Translations under genes and position numbers: made by a program
Notes under the pieces: generated by a model
What the model saw: the letters and a program-made list of their open reading frames with translations, nothing else
Databases searched by the model: none
Told to the model about the DNA's origin: nothing
DNA from: Congregibacter litoralis KT71
GTDB taxonomy: Bacteria; Pseudomonadota; Gammaproteobacteria; Pseudomonadales; Halieaceae
Reading direction: 5' to 3'
DNA: 64,000 bases
Assembly (NCBI RefSeq): GCF_000153125.2
Contig: NZ_CM002299.1
Location: 2,603,075-2,667,074 of the forward strand
Part shown: positions 46,161-54,885 of the stretch, in pieces
Position numbering within the stretch: the first letter of the stretch is position 1
How the letters are laid out: every line of letters begins with the position of its first letter

Positions 46161-49100
46161 TTACTCTTCTTCCGGCAGACGCCCCAGGGTTTTCCTGCAC
46201 CAGACGTCTACCCGTGTCCATTGGGCGTTCAGGCGTTTTACGGACACCGGTCGTGAGGTGCCCAGATGCTGAGCAAACAGGGAGACCCGAAGCTCCTGAA
46301 GCATCGTCTGATAGTCATACAGCGATGGTGAAAGCTGGGCAGCGCCGGGCACCTCCGCCAGCAAGGCCGCCATGGGGGCTTCCAATGCCGCGAGGGTGGC
46401 CTGATGCTCCTGATCCTTGCGGTAGTTGGCGGCCAGGCGCTCAGCCCGTACCACCATGGCCTTGGCATAGCGCGGATAATGACGCAGGGTGTCGCTGTCT
46501 TTCCCAAACAAGCCGGCACCGCTCAGAAGGTATCGCCGCTGGGAGGTCATGTCCGCTTTGGCTTCGCGATACTGGCCGGCATGGCGATGGAGCACCTGCA
46601 GGGCTTCGCCCATGGCCACCAGGGTGTTTTTCAGCTGCACTTCCAGTTCGTTGGCAACCGTGATGACATTTCGCGAAAGTTGCGCCCTGGCGTCGTCAAA
46701 GCTTTGCTTATCCCGACAGTCCTCCGATCGCAATCCTGAAGCGTTGAGCGCGAGGGTGGGCAGCACCTCGTCAAGGAGAGCCTCCCGCGACACATCGAGG
46801 GCGGCAAACAGGAGCGCCGCTTCGTTGTCCTTCAGAAAGCGTTTACGAATATCGCGAAACGCCGGCTTCAAAGATAGAATCAGCAACCGCGCCAAACCCC
46901 GCCGATGTGCCAACAACGCCTCGCCGGGATAATCGAAGAGAGCAATATCGGCGCTATCGCCCCCATCTTTGAGCGCCGGATACGCCAGAATGTCTACGCC
47001 TGCCTGACGAAAAGCGTACTCCCTGGCAAGCTCCGGAAAGTCCCAGGCAAGCAGCCCCGAGCGCGCGGGAGAGTTACCCTCCGTGGTGCTGAGCTGCCGA
47101 CGGGTGGCTTCCTGGAATTCACTGATGAGGGCATCCACATCGCGCCCCTGTGCCAGCAGCTTGCCTTTTTCATCGACCACTCGAAGATTGATTCGGTAGT
47201 AGTCGTCAATCTCGGAAAGCGGCCAATCCTCCGCCACGATCCGGGGTCCCCCGACCGCTTTCAGGGCCGCCCCCAGAGCTTCCGTGAGGGGCTCGTCCGT
47301 AGGCTCCATGTGCGCCAGAGCCCGATCAACCCAGTCGGGCACGGGCACCATCTGCTTTCGCAGGGGCTTGGGCAAACCCTTTACCAGAGCCACACATTTT
47401 TCTCGAAGAATCCCCGGTACCAGCCATTGGAGACGAAATCTCGGCAGGCGGTTGAGCAAACCCAGGGGCACGGTTATGGACACGCCGTCAGCTTCTTTTC
47501 CCGGCGCGAACTGATAACTCAGGCGATAACGCTGCCCTTCCCAATCGAGAGCGTCAGGAAAGGCATCCGTCAGCGCGCCCGGATCCCGGGTCAGAAGCTG
47601 GTCCCGGCGAAGCTTAAGCAGCCTGCTGCGATCTTCGTGGTCTTTGAGCCAGGCCAGGAGGGATGTGGTGTTGGTGGCGGTTTCCGGGAGGTATTCGTCG
47701 TAAAACCGGAACAGGGTTTCTTCATCTACCAAAAGGTCGCGGCGCCTCGCCCGGGACTCAAGATCTTCGACCTCCCGCTGCAAACGCAGATTGTGCTTGA
47801 GAAACGCCGGGGGCTTTGACCAGCGTCCCGCAATAAGACCCTCACGAATCAGTATCTCGCGGCACAGTGGCGCATCAATTTTGGCGTAATGCACGGCCAC
47901 CCGATCGCTGATGGTCAGACCAAAGAGCGTCGTACGCCGCCAGGCCACCACCCTGCCCTGCTCCCGCTGCCACCGGGGTTCGTAATACTGGTGTTTGAGC
48001 AGCGCGGGATTCACCTGCATAAGCCATTGGGGCTCGATAGCGGCGGCGCTGCGGGCATAGACCCGCTGCGTCTCGACTATCTCCCCCGCCACCAGCCATT
48101 TGGGGGGCTTGCGATAGACCACCGATCCGGGAAACAGCTGCAAGCGCCGGTTCCGGGCCGCCAGGTATTCCCGGCGCTCGTCCTGCTGCGCAATATTGCC
48201 CAACAGCCCCGTGAGCAATGCTCGATGCACGCCCGCATAATCCGTCTCCTCGGACAAGGCCAGCGCGGGCTTGAGGCCCTGACTCCGACAGGCGATGCTG
48301 ATTTGCCGATGCACGTCGCGCCACTCCCGCATGCGCAGCCAGGACAGATACTCCTTCTTGCAAAGCTTTCGAAGCTTGTTCTCACTCAATTCCTGACGCT
48401 GCTCTTCGTAGTAGCGCCAGAGATTTACCAGGCTCATAAAATCCGAGCGGGGATCGGCAAAACGGGCGTGGGCCTGGTCCGCCTGGGACTGGCGGTCCGC
48501 GGGACGCTCCCGTGGGTCCTGAATGGACAGCGCGCTGGCAATGACCAACATCTCCGGGAGCACGGAGAACTCCTGCGCGGCAAGCACCATGCGCGAAAGC
48601 GCGGGATCAATAGGAAACGCCGCCATGCGCCGCCCGAGGCGCGTCAGCTGTTCCTTGGAATTGACCGCACCTAACTCATCAAGCAGCCTGTAACCATCCC
48701 GAATAAGACGACTGTCCGGCGGCTCAAGAAAAGGAAAGCGGGCAATATTTCCAAGGCCCAGCTGGAGCATCTGAAGCACGACCGCGGCGAGGTTACTGCG
48801 CTTGATTTCCGGGTCGGTGAATTCCGGTCGATTGAGATAGTCCTCTTCCGTATAGAGACGCAGACAGACACCCGGCCCCACACGGCCGCAGCGACCCCGG
48901 CGTTGATCTGCACTGGCTCGGGAGATGGGTTCAATGGGCAGACGCTGCACCCGGGTGCGGTAGGAATAGCGGCTGATCCTCGCCTCACCGGGATCGATGA
49001 CAAAGCGAATCCCGGGCACGGTGACCGAGGTTTCTGCGACATTGGTGGACAGCACGACCCGCAAACCCCGGGCGCTACCCCGCCCGAACACCCGCGCCTG

Positions 49101-49940
49101 TTCCCCCTGGCTGAGCCGCGCATAAAGGGGCAGCACGTCCAGCCCCGGCGCACCTCGAAGCTGCCGCGCCACGTCGCGAATATCACGCTCCCCCGACAGA
49201 AACACGAGCATATCGCCGGGCTCGCCATGACGCCCCGCCTGCACCTCCTTTACCACGGAGGCAACCTGGCGCAGAAGGTCTTCGGCGTCGCTGCTGTCCC
49301 GGGGAAGATAGTGCGTCGTCACCGGATAGCTGCGCCCGGACACTTCGATCACCGGCGCGTCATTAAAATGCTCGGAGAAACGCGCCACATCGATGGTGGC
49401 GCTCGTGACCAGCACTTTCAGGTCGGGACGCCGCGGCAGGAGGCGTTTAAGATACCCCAGAATGAAATCAATATTGAGGCTCCTTTCATGGGCCTCATCG
49501 ATAATCAGCGTGTCGTATTGGCGTAGATCGCGATCCCGCTGCATCTCGCTCAGGAGAATCCCGTCGGTCATCAGCTTCACCGCGGTACGTTCCCCCAGCT
49601 GCTCCTGAAAGCGCACCTGATAGCCCACGAGGTCACCGAGGGGCAGCCCCACCTCTTCGGCAATGCGCTGGGCAACGGTGCGGGCGGCAAGACGGCGTGG
49701 TTGGGTATGACCGATGCGCTCAACGCGACCGCGGCCCAACTCCAGACAAATCTTTGGAAGCTGAGTGGTTTTTCCCGAGCCGGTCTCTCCCGCAACAATC
49801 ACCACCTGATGATCCCGCAGGGCGTCCGCTATTTCCCGGCGATGCTCCGCCACGGGGAGTTCCGGCGGATACGTCAGCGGCGGCACCTCACGAAGCACCT
49901 GCGATGTCTGCGACACTGTCGACGTCTCCGTATCAGGCAT
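46161..49940 (-). CDS. hrpA: ATP-dependent RNA helicase HrpA
   Basis: DEAH-box helicase of 1,259 residues, near the usual length for HrpA. Walker A GETGSGKTTQLPK, DEAH in LIIDEAHERSLNID, motif III SATID, motif VI QRRGRCGRVGPG, then the helicase-associated and long DUF3418 C-terminal region. The family acts in RNA processing and ribosome rescue. It is divergent from the MaoC-like gene with 121 bases between them. Confidence 0.95.
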   Translation of the reverse strand: MPDTETSTVSQTSQVLREVPPLTYPPELPVAEHRREIADALRDHQVVIVAGETGSGKTTQLPKICLELGRGRVERIGHTQPRRLAARTVAQRIAEEVGLPLGDLVGYQVRFQEQLGERTAVKLMTDGILLSEMQRDRDLRQYDTLIIDEAHERSLNIDFILGYLKRLLPRRPDLKVLVTSATIDVARFSEHFNDAPVIEVSGRSYPVTTHYLPRDSSDAEDLLRQVASVVKEVQAGRHGEPGDMLVFLSGERDIRDVARQLRGAPGLDVLPLYARLSQGEQARVFGRGSARGLRVVLSTNVAETSVTVPGIRFVIDPGEARISRYSYRTRVQRLPIEPISRASADQRRGRCGRVGPGVCLRLYTEEDYLNRPEFTDPEIKRSNLAAVVLQMLQLGLGNIARFPFLEPPDSRLIRDGYRLLDELGAVNSKEQLTRLGRRMAAFPIDPALSRMVLAAQEFSVLPEMLVIASALSIQDPRERPADRQSQADQAHARFADPRSDFMSLVNLWRYYEEQRQELSENKLRKLCKKEYLSWLRMREWRDVHRQISIACRSQGLKPALALSEETDYAGVHRALLTGLLGNIAQQDERREYLAARNRRLQLFPGSVVYRKPPKWLVAGEIVETQRVYARSAAAIEPQWLMQVNPALLKHQYYEPRWQREQGRVVAWRRTTLFGLTISDRVAVHYAKIDAPLCREILIREGLIAGRWSKPPAFLKHNLRLQREVEDLESRARRRDLLVDEETLFRFYDEYLPETATNTTSLLAWLKDHEDRSRLLKLRRDQLLTRDPGALTDAFPDALDWEGQRYRLSYQFAPGKEADGVSITVPLGLLNRLPRFRLQWLVPGILREKCVALVKGLPKPLRKQMVPVPDWVDRALAHMEPTDEPLTEALGAALKAVGGPRIVAEDWPLSEIDDYYRINLRVVDEKGKLLAQGRDVDALISEFQEATRRQLSTTEGNSPARSGLLAWDFPELAREYAFRQAGVDILAYPALKDGGDSADIALFDYPGEALLAHRRGLARLLILSLKPAFRDIRKRFLKDNEAALLFAALDVSREALLDEVLPTLALNASGLRSEDCRDKQSFDDARAQLSRNVITVANELEVQLKNTLVAMGEALQVLHRHAGQYREAKADMTSQRRYLLSGAGLFGKDSDTLRHYPRYAKAMVVRAERLAANYRKDQEHQATLAALEAPMAALLAEVPGAAQLSPSLYDYQTMLQELRVSLFAQHLGTSRPVSVKRLNAQWTRVDVWCRKTLGRLPEEE

Positions 49941-50061
49941 GGCAGTCCACCCCGCCCCGGAGGTACTCTTGCGCTTTTACCCGTGCGTGCCACGAATGCA
50001 TGCCCTGCCTTGTCAGCACCGAGAGCCATCCCCGGCGCCGAAGGAAAAAAGAGACCTCACC

Positions 50062-50484
50062 ATGACGACGGAAAACAGCTTTAGCTACGATGAATTGCAG
50101 GAAGGCCAGCAGTGTGAGATCAAACGCCAACTGCAGGGCAGCGATATCGATGCCTTTGCGGCTGCCAGCGGCGACCACAACCCCCTGCACACCGACGCGG
50201 ACTTTGCCCGCGCCGCGGGTTTTGAGGATCGCATCGCCCACGGCATGCTCCTGGCAAGCTGGATTTCCGCCAGTCTCGCTCACTCCCTGCCGGGACGGGG
50301 CACCGTGTACCTGCGCCAGAGTCTGGAATTCCGGCAGCCAGCGCTGCCGGGCGACGCCGTGCTTATCCGACTCACGGTGGCTGAGAAAAAACGGCGGGGG
50401 CGTGTAATTATCGATTGCGAGATATGCCATGAGGACGGTCGCTGCCTCCTGCGCGGTAGCGCCGAGGTGATTGCACCCAGCTAA
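50062..50484 (+). CDS. MaoC-like hydratase
   Basis: 140 residues from ATG 50062, a start supported by GAGACCTCACC upstream. The hot-dog fold hydratase motif is DAFAAASGDHNPLHTDADFAR, with the Asp and His of DHNPLH being catalytic by family comparison; AHGMLLASWISASL follows. Family members hydrate (R)-enoyl-CoA or enoyl-ACP, often feeding polyhydroxyalkanoate or fatty acid pathways. No pha genes are near, so the physiological substrate is open. Confidence 0.88.
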   Translation: MTTENSFSYDELQEGQQCEIKRQLQGSDIDAFAAASGDHNPLHTDADFARAAGFEDRIAHGMLLASWISASLAHSLPGRGTVYLRQSLEFRQPALPGDAVLIRLTVAEKKRRGRVIIDCEICHEDGRCLLRGSAEVIAPS

Positions 50485-50508
50485 AAAACAGGCCTGGCGT
50501 GCGGGGTC

Positions 50509-51018
50509 TCAGCCTACGGCAGAGTCCGGGTCAGCCTTTGCCGTTTGTTCAAACTGCGCAGGATCAAGGTACATAAGCTGCAGTTCCACGGTAGCACCAC
50601 CTTTTCCCGAATCCGCTCCGAGCACCAGCACGCTGGGTTTACCGTCTTCAGCAGTGAGCGCGGTAATACCGAACATCACGGAGTCCTCTTTTGACTCATT
50701 GGCGTAAGAGCGCAGAGACGCAGGATCCTTGATCGCCTCGGCGATGCTCGAGAGCAGCATCGTCAGTCCCGTGCGAAAACTCGTGAAATTGAGGCGTCCC
50801 TGATAGTGCTCATAATCCAGACTGAGATCAAAGCGCACCATGCTGCCGTCTTCCATGCGCAGATTGGTAAGGGCGACGACCTTTTTTTCTTCAAGGTCAC
50901 GGTAGAGACTCTTGGCCTCGGTTCGACTGGGCTCAATGAGCGCCTTGTGAATCAGGTTCACGGCGACGGTGAGAAACTTGTCCGTCGGGAGACTCTTGCG
51001 TTGGGTGTTTTCTGACAT
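50509..51018 (-). CDS. Conserved-looking protein of unknown function
   Basis: 169 residues, starting MSENTQRKSLPTDKFLTVAVN. No signal peptide or membrane helix. Alternating strands in the middle (KKVVALTNLRMEDGSMVRFDLSL style) and a basic/acidic mix suggest a soluble cytoplasmic protein. No family is recognised. It ends 24 bases from the MaoC stop (convergent) and is divergent from the gene at 51170. Confidence 0.7.
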   Translation of the reverse strand: MSENTQRKSLPTDKFLTVAVNLIHKALIEPSRTEAKSLYRDLEEKKVVALTNLRMEDGSMVRFDLSLDYEHYQGRLNFTSFRTGLTMLLSSIAEAIKDPASLRSYANESKEDSVMFGITALTAEDGKPSVLVLGADSGKGGATVELQLMYLDPAQFEQTAKADPDSAVG

Positions 51019-51169
51019 GGCTTTTCCGCGGAGATGACTAACAGCCCGCGAAGTCTACCGATTGGTCCTGCACCATGCCAGCAGACCTTCGCCGGAATAG
51101 GTAAAAGCACCAAACAGCAGGCCCCCTCAGTTTGCTATGCTCCTGTTTTCCTTGGAGGATTTCAGGATC

Positions 51170-51976
51170 ATGGTTTACGCCGCCTCCGGCACGAAGACAG
51201 ACGGAGCCAGCTTGCGAAAAAACCTTCGTTTACCCGGGGCTGTTGTTGCCTCCGGAGCAAACGTGACGCCCGGGACTGGGGTTTCCTCCAGGGCGACTGC
51301 TGCGCTGACAGCCGTTGCGATTTGTCTGGCTCTCCTCGGCTCTTTTTCCACAAGGGCCCAGGAGCCAGGTGCGCCCGGCCTGTCGGACAGCGATGTGGAG
51401 CGTCTCAGAGGTCTGCTGCTTCGCCACCATAGCGGCAACGGCGAGGCTGTAAACACGGCCCCTGACCCGGAGGAGGCCACAGACGCGCTACCGGTAGACG
51501 CCTCTGCGGACGAGGCCAAATTGGCTCTCCTACTCAACGCTCCCTACTCCCGGGACAAGCTGCTCCTAAGGGCCGATGAGTGGCCGCTTCTTCGCACCGA
51601 GGTGGATACCCGTCTTTCTGACACCGCGATCGCCGAGCGTCGCAGTGACAGTCCCCTTATCGGCACCATTCAGATACGCCGGCGCGGTTCCCTCGTGGGT
51701 AGCAGTACCTACAACCTCCGTCACATCGGCAAACACCAGTTTGTCGGGCAAACGAAGCTCGGTAACGGGCTGAACGTTTTCAGTGTTTCGGATTTTCAGT
51801 GGGAACTCCAGCTACCTCCCCTGGAGGGCAGTGCAAAACACCTTCTAGTGCTTACGGCACCACCCCGTCAGGATTGGACGCTCCATCTGGTCCCGGCCAG
51901 CGTCCTTGTAGATTTGCAGAATGACAGCCCCCCATGGCTTGGAGCTGCATCAGCCGAGACAAGTGACGCCCCGTGA
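51170..51976 (+). CDS. Exported protein of unknown function upstream of mnmC
   Basis: 268 residues from ATG 51170, preceded by AGGATC and an upstream GGAGG; an in-frame ATG at 51137 is less well placed. A membrane helix (AALTAVAICLALLGSFSTRAQ) after a long basic N-terminus suggests export or an inner-membrane anchor. The C-terminal domain (WPLLRTEVDTRLSDTAIA ... VSDFQWELQLPPL) has no match that I recognise. The mnmC GTG overlaps its stop, so it is translationally coupled to mnmC. Confidence 0.65.
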   Translation: MVYAASGTKTDGASLRKNLRLPGAVVASGANVTPGTGVSSRATAALTAVAICLALLGSFSTRAQEPGAPGLSDSDVERLRGLLLRHHSGNGEAVNTAPDPEEATDALPVDASADEAKLALLLNAPYSRDKLLLRADEWPLLRTEVDTRLSDTAIAERRSDSPLIGTIQIRRRGSLVGSSTYNLRHIGKHQFVGQTKLGNGLNVFSVSDFQWELQLPPLEGSAKHLLVLTAPPRQDWTLHLVPASVLVDLQNDSPPWLGAASAETSDAP

Positions 51977-54036
51977 TACGTGCCCAGGGCCCTCTCCAGG
52001 CCATGGAGCCTGCCGAGCTGGAATGGACTGAGGCCGGGGAGCCGCGATCCGTCCGTTATGGTGATTGTTACTTCAGTGCCGAAGATGGACTGGCGGAATC
52101 CCAGTATGTGTTCATTGATGGCAGTGATCTCGAGAAACGCCTGACGATCCCCTCTGCATCCCTGTTCACCATTGGGGAGCTGGGTTTTGGCACGGGGCTG
52201 AACTTTCTCCTGAGCTGGCGATGTTTTCAGCGCTTCGCCTCCCCCGGGAAACGCCTGCACTTCTGGAGCGTCGACCGTCACCCCCTGAGTCTCCCTGCCC
52301 TGGAAAAATCCCTCCGCCGCTGGCCTGAGCTTGCTGATCTTGCGGCGGAGTTGCTATCGGCCTACCCGCCTCCGCTACCGGGCGTGCATCGCCGCGTATT
52401 CGATGGCGGCCGGGTTACCCTGGACCTTATATGGGCCGAGGCCGAGGACGCCCTGGCGGAGCTTGCGGGCCTGGATGTGCCCTTGATAGACGCCTGGTAT
52501 CTCGACGGCTTTGCCCCGCGGCAGAACGAATCGATGTGGACGGTGCCACTGTTCGAACATATGGTCCGCGCCAGCAAGCTGTCCGCAAGCCTGGCCACCT
52601 ACAGCGCGTCGGGGCAGGTACGCCGAAGTCTTAGTCGCGTCGGCTTCAGCATGAACAAACGACCGGGCTTTGGTAAAAAACGGGAATGCCTTCAGGGATC
52701 GCTGCATGCTACCCAGAGCGACCCGCAAGCCGAGCGTTCCTCAGCACCCACCTTAACGCCCACTCTGACGCCCTGGGACCTGAGCCCGCACCCGCCTGCG
52801 AACGCAAATCAGACGGCACTGGTCATCGGTGCCGGTCTCGCCGGTGCGCATGTTGCCGCGGCCCTCGGGCGGCGGGGCATGGCCGTGACCGTGCTTGATG
52901 AAGGGGCCGCGGCCGGGGGCGGCTCCGGGAATGCGCAGGGGGTGTTGTTTACGCGGCTCTCTCACGAGCGCTCAATCCTAGGCGAGTTTTCACTGCTGGC
53001 GTTTCTGTATGCCCGGGATCTTTACCGCCGGATGTTTCAGGACGGCTTACTCCGTGAAGGCAGGGATGGTGAGCTCAACGGTTGCGTGCAGACGGACATG
53101 CCCCGGGGCGACACCTCCAGCCTCGCCGAGGCCCTCCGGGGACTGGAGGCGGTAGCCGAACCTCGGGATGTGGAAAGTGTTGAGCATCTTCTCGGTGTTC
53201 GCTCCGGCACCGCGGGCATCTGGCAACCGGGCTCCGGATGGCTTGCGCCACCCGCCGTGTGCCGCGCCCTCCTGGATCAACCGGGTATCAGCCTGCAGGA
53301 GCATTGCGGACACCTCAGCTTTCACTGTGAAAACGGCCAATGGGAGGCTCGGAATCCAGAGGGCCATCGTCAGGGGCTGGGAGATTTACTGATCCTGGCC
53401 ACGGGGCCGTCGGGGAGGCGCATTGCACAGACCGGAGATCTACCTTTGCGGGTGGTGCGCGGCCAGACGACCCAGATACCCGCGCCCCGGGATCAGCCCC
53501 TGCGTACCAGCCTCTGTCACCGTGGCTATATCGCCCCGGCGGTAAATGGCGAGCATTGCATTGGAGCGACCTTCAAGCCGGGCGACGAGAGTCGCGAGCT
53601 CCGCGTAGAGGAACACCGTGACAATATTGCTGCCCTGGCGCGGGCGCTGCCGGCGTGGGAGGATCATCTGATGTCCCTTGATCCCACGCAGTTGAAGGGC
53701 CGTGCGGAGCTTCGCTGCGTATCGCCCGACTATCTCCCCCTTGCCGGCCCCCTTCCGGACATCGCTGCCTTTGAAGAGCGCTTTCGTCCTCTGCAATGGG
53801 ACGCCAGCCAGCTTATTCCCCTGACCGGTGCCTACCAGCGGGGCCTGTACATGAGCACCGCCCACGGATCCCGCGGCTTGAGTTATGCAGCCCTCAGTGG
53901 CGAATTCATAGCTGCCCGAATATTTGGTGAGCCCCCCCCCCTCAGTCGCGAGTTGCAGCGGGCGCTCTCCCCCGCGAGATTCCTCATCCGCGGGCTGATT
54001 CGCGGCAAAGCGCCGGCAAAGGTGGCAGGGGCGTGA
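51973..54036 (+). CDS. mnmC: Bifunctional tRNA modification enzyme MnmC
   Basis: 687 residues, the normal fused form. N-terminal SAM methyltransferase (GELGFGTGLNFLLSW; YLDGFAPRQNESMW), C-terminal FAD oxidoreductase (VIGAGLAGAHVAAALGRRG, AGGGSGNAQGVLF). It completes mnm5 modification at wobble U34 of several tRNAs. Start GTG 51973 in a GTGA overlap; an internal ATG at 52003 would give a shorter N-terminus closer to E. coli, so the start is uncertain. The stop overlaps the next gene's GTG. Confidence 0.94.
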   Translation: MIRAQGPLQAMEPAELEWTEAGEPRSVRYGDCYFSAEDGLAESQYVFIDGSDLEKRLTIPSASLFTIGELGFGTGLNFLLSWRCFQRFASPGKRLHFWSVDRHPLSLPALEKSLRRWPELADLAAELLSAYPPPLPGVHRRVFDGGRVTLDLIWAEAEDALAELAGLDVPLIDAWYLDGFAPRQNESMWTVPLFEHMVRASKLSASLATYSASGQVRRSLSRVGFSMNKRPGFGKKRECLQGSLHATQSDPQAERSSAPTLTPTLTPWDLSPHPPANANQTALVIGAGLAGAHVAAALGRRGMAVTVLDEGAAAGGGSGNAQGVLFTRLSHERSILGEFSLLAFLYARDLYRRMFQDGLLREGRDGELNGCVQTDMPRGDTSSLAEALRGLEAVAEPRDVESVEHLLGVRSGTAGIWQPGSGWLAPPAVCRALLDQPGISLQEHCGHLSFHCENGQWEARNPEGHRQGLGDLLILATGPSGRRIAQTGDLPLRVVRGQTTQIPAPRDQPLRTSLCHRGYIAPAVNGEHCIGATFKPGDESRELRVEEHRDNIAALARALPAWEDHLMSLDPTQLKGRAELRCVSPDYLPLAGPLPDIAAFEERFRPLQWDASQLIPLTGAYQRGLYMSTAHGSRGLSYAALSGEFIAARIFGEPPPLSRELQRALSPARFLIRGLIRGKAPAKVAGA

Positions 54037-54833
54037 ATAGCTACCTGAGAACGGTGACGGCCCGGGCGTTTGCCGGGGTGCTCGCGGCGACGATGGCCCT
54101 ACCCGCCGTGGCCGCGCCGCTGATGCGCTACGGTTACGAAGTGCTGGAGCAACTCCCCCACCCCCGGGAAAATTTTGTGCAGGGTCTGCAGATTCTAGGA
54201 GATACCCTCTATGTCAGCACGGGCCAGTATGGTGAGTCCCGACTCCTGGCTTACGAATTTCCCGCCATGAAACTCAAGCAGGAGCACGCCCTCCCCCCGG
54301 CGCTCTTTGGCGAAGGGGTTACGCGGCTCGAAGATCGTATTTACCAGCTCACCTGGCGCGCGGGACAGCTTATTGAATACGACGCAGAGTCCTTTAAACC
54401 CCTGGCGACGCATCGCATCTCGACCCAGGGCTGGGGGCTTACGCACAATGGATCGGAGCTGATTTACAGCGACGGCAGCCACCAGCTGTATTTCCTGAAT
54501 ACTGACGATATGCGCGTAAAGCGCACCCTGGCGGTCACCCTGGGTGCTCGGCCTCTTCCCAGGCTCAACGAGCTTGAGTGGATTGAGGGCGAAATCTGGG
54601 CGAATGTCTGGCAGGCAAATCAACTGGTTCGCATTGACCCGGAGACCGGCGCGGTCCTGGGGATTGTGGATCTTCGCGGGCTCCTTGACCCCGAGGATCG
54701 GGAACCCGGCACCGATGTACTCAATGGCATCGCCTGGGATGCCGATAATCGGGCCCTCTGGGTGACGGGTAAGCGCTGGCCCTGGCTGTACCGTCTGAAA
54801 CTCCGTGCCATGCCGGCCCCCGGCGGACCCTAA
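54033..54833 (+). CDS. Glutaminyl-peptide cyclotransferase (glutamine cyclotransferase)
   Basis: 266 residues with signal peptide (AFAGVLAATMALPAVAA), so probably periplasmic. Five-bladed propeller blocks: HPRENFVQGLQ, STGQYGESRL, LTWRAGQLIEYD, GWGLTHNGSELIYSDG, NELEWIEGEIWANVW and VLNGIAWD ... VTGKRWPWLY. It forms N-terminal pyroglutamate on peptides. Start GTG overlaps the mnmC stop. It is the last clear member of the run from 51170. Confidence 0.9.
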   Translation: MNSYLRTVTARAFAGVLAATMALPAVAAPLMRYGYEVLEQLPHPRENFVQGLQILGDTLYVSTGQYGESRLLAYEFPAMKLKQEHALPPALFGEGVTRLEDRIYQLTWRAGQLIEYDAESFKPLATHRISTQGWGLTHNGSELIYSDGSHQLYFLNTDDMRVKRTLAVTLGARPLPRLNELEWIEGEIWANVWQANQLVRIDPETGAVLGIVDLRGLLDPEDREPGTDVLNGIAWDADNRALWVTGKRWPWLYRLKLRAMPAPGGP

Positions 54834-54885
54834 AGACGCGGCGCAAATCACGTTAGAATACGCGTTTTTACGAATTGGAAACGCT

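Noticed and set aside
46905..47819. 304-codon plus-strand frame opposite hrpA
   Set aside because: Lies opposite conserved helicase C-terminal sequence and has shadow-like composition.
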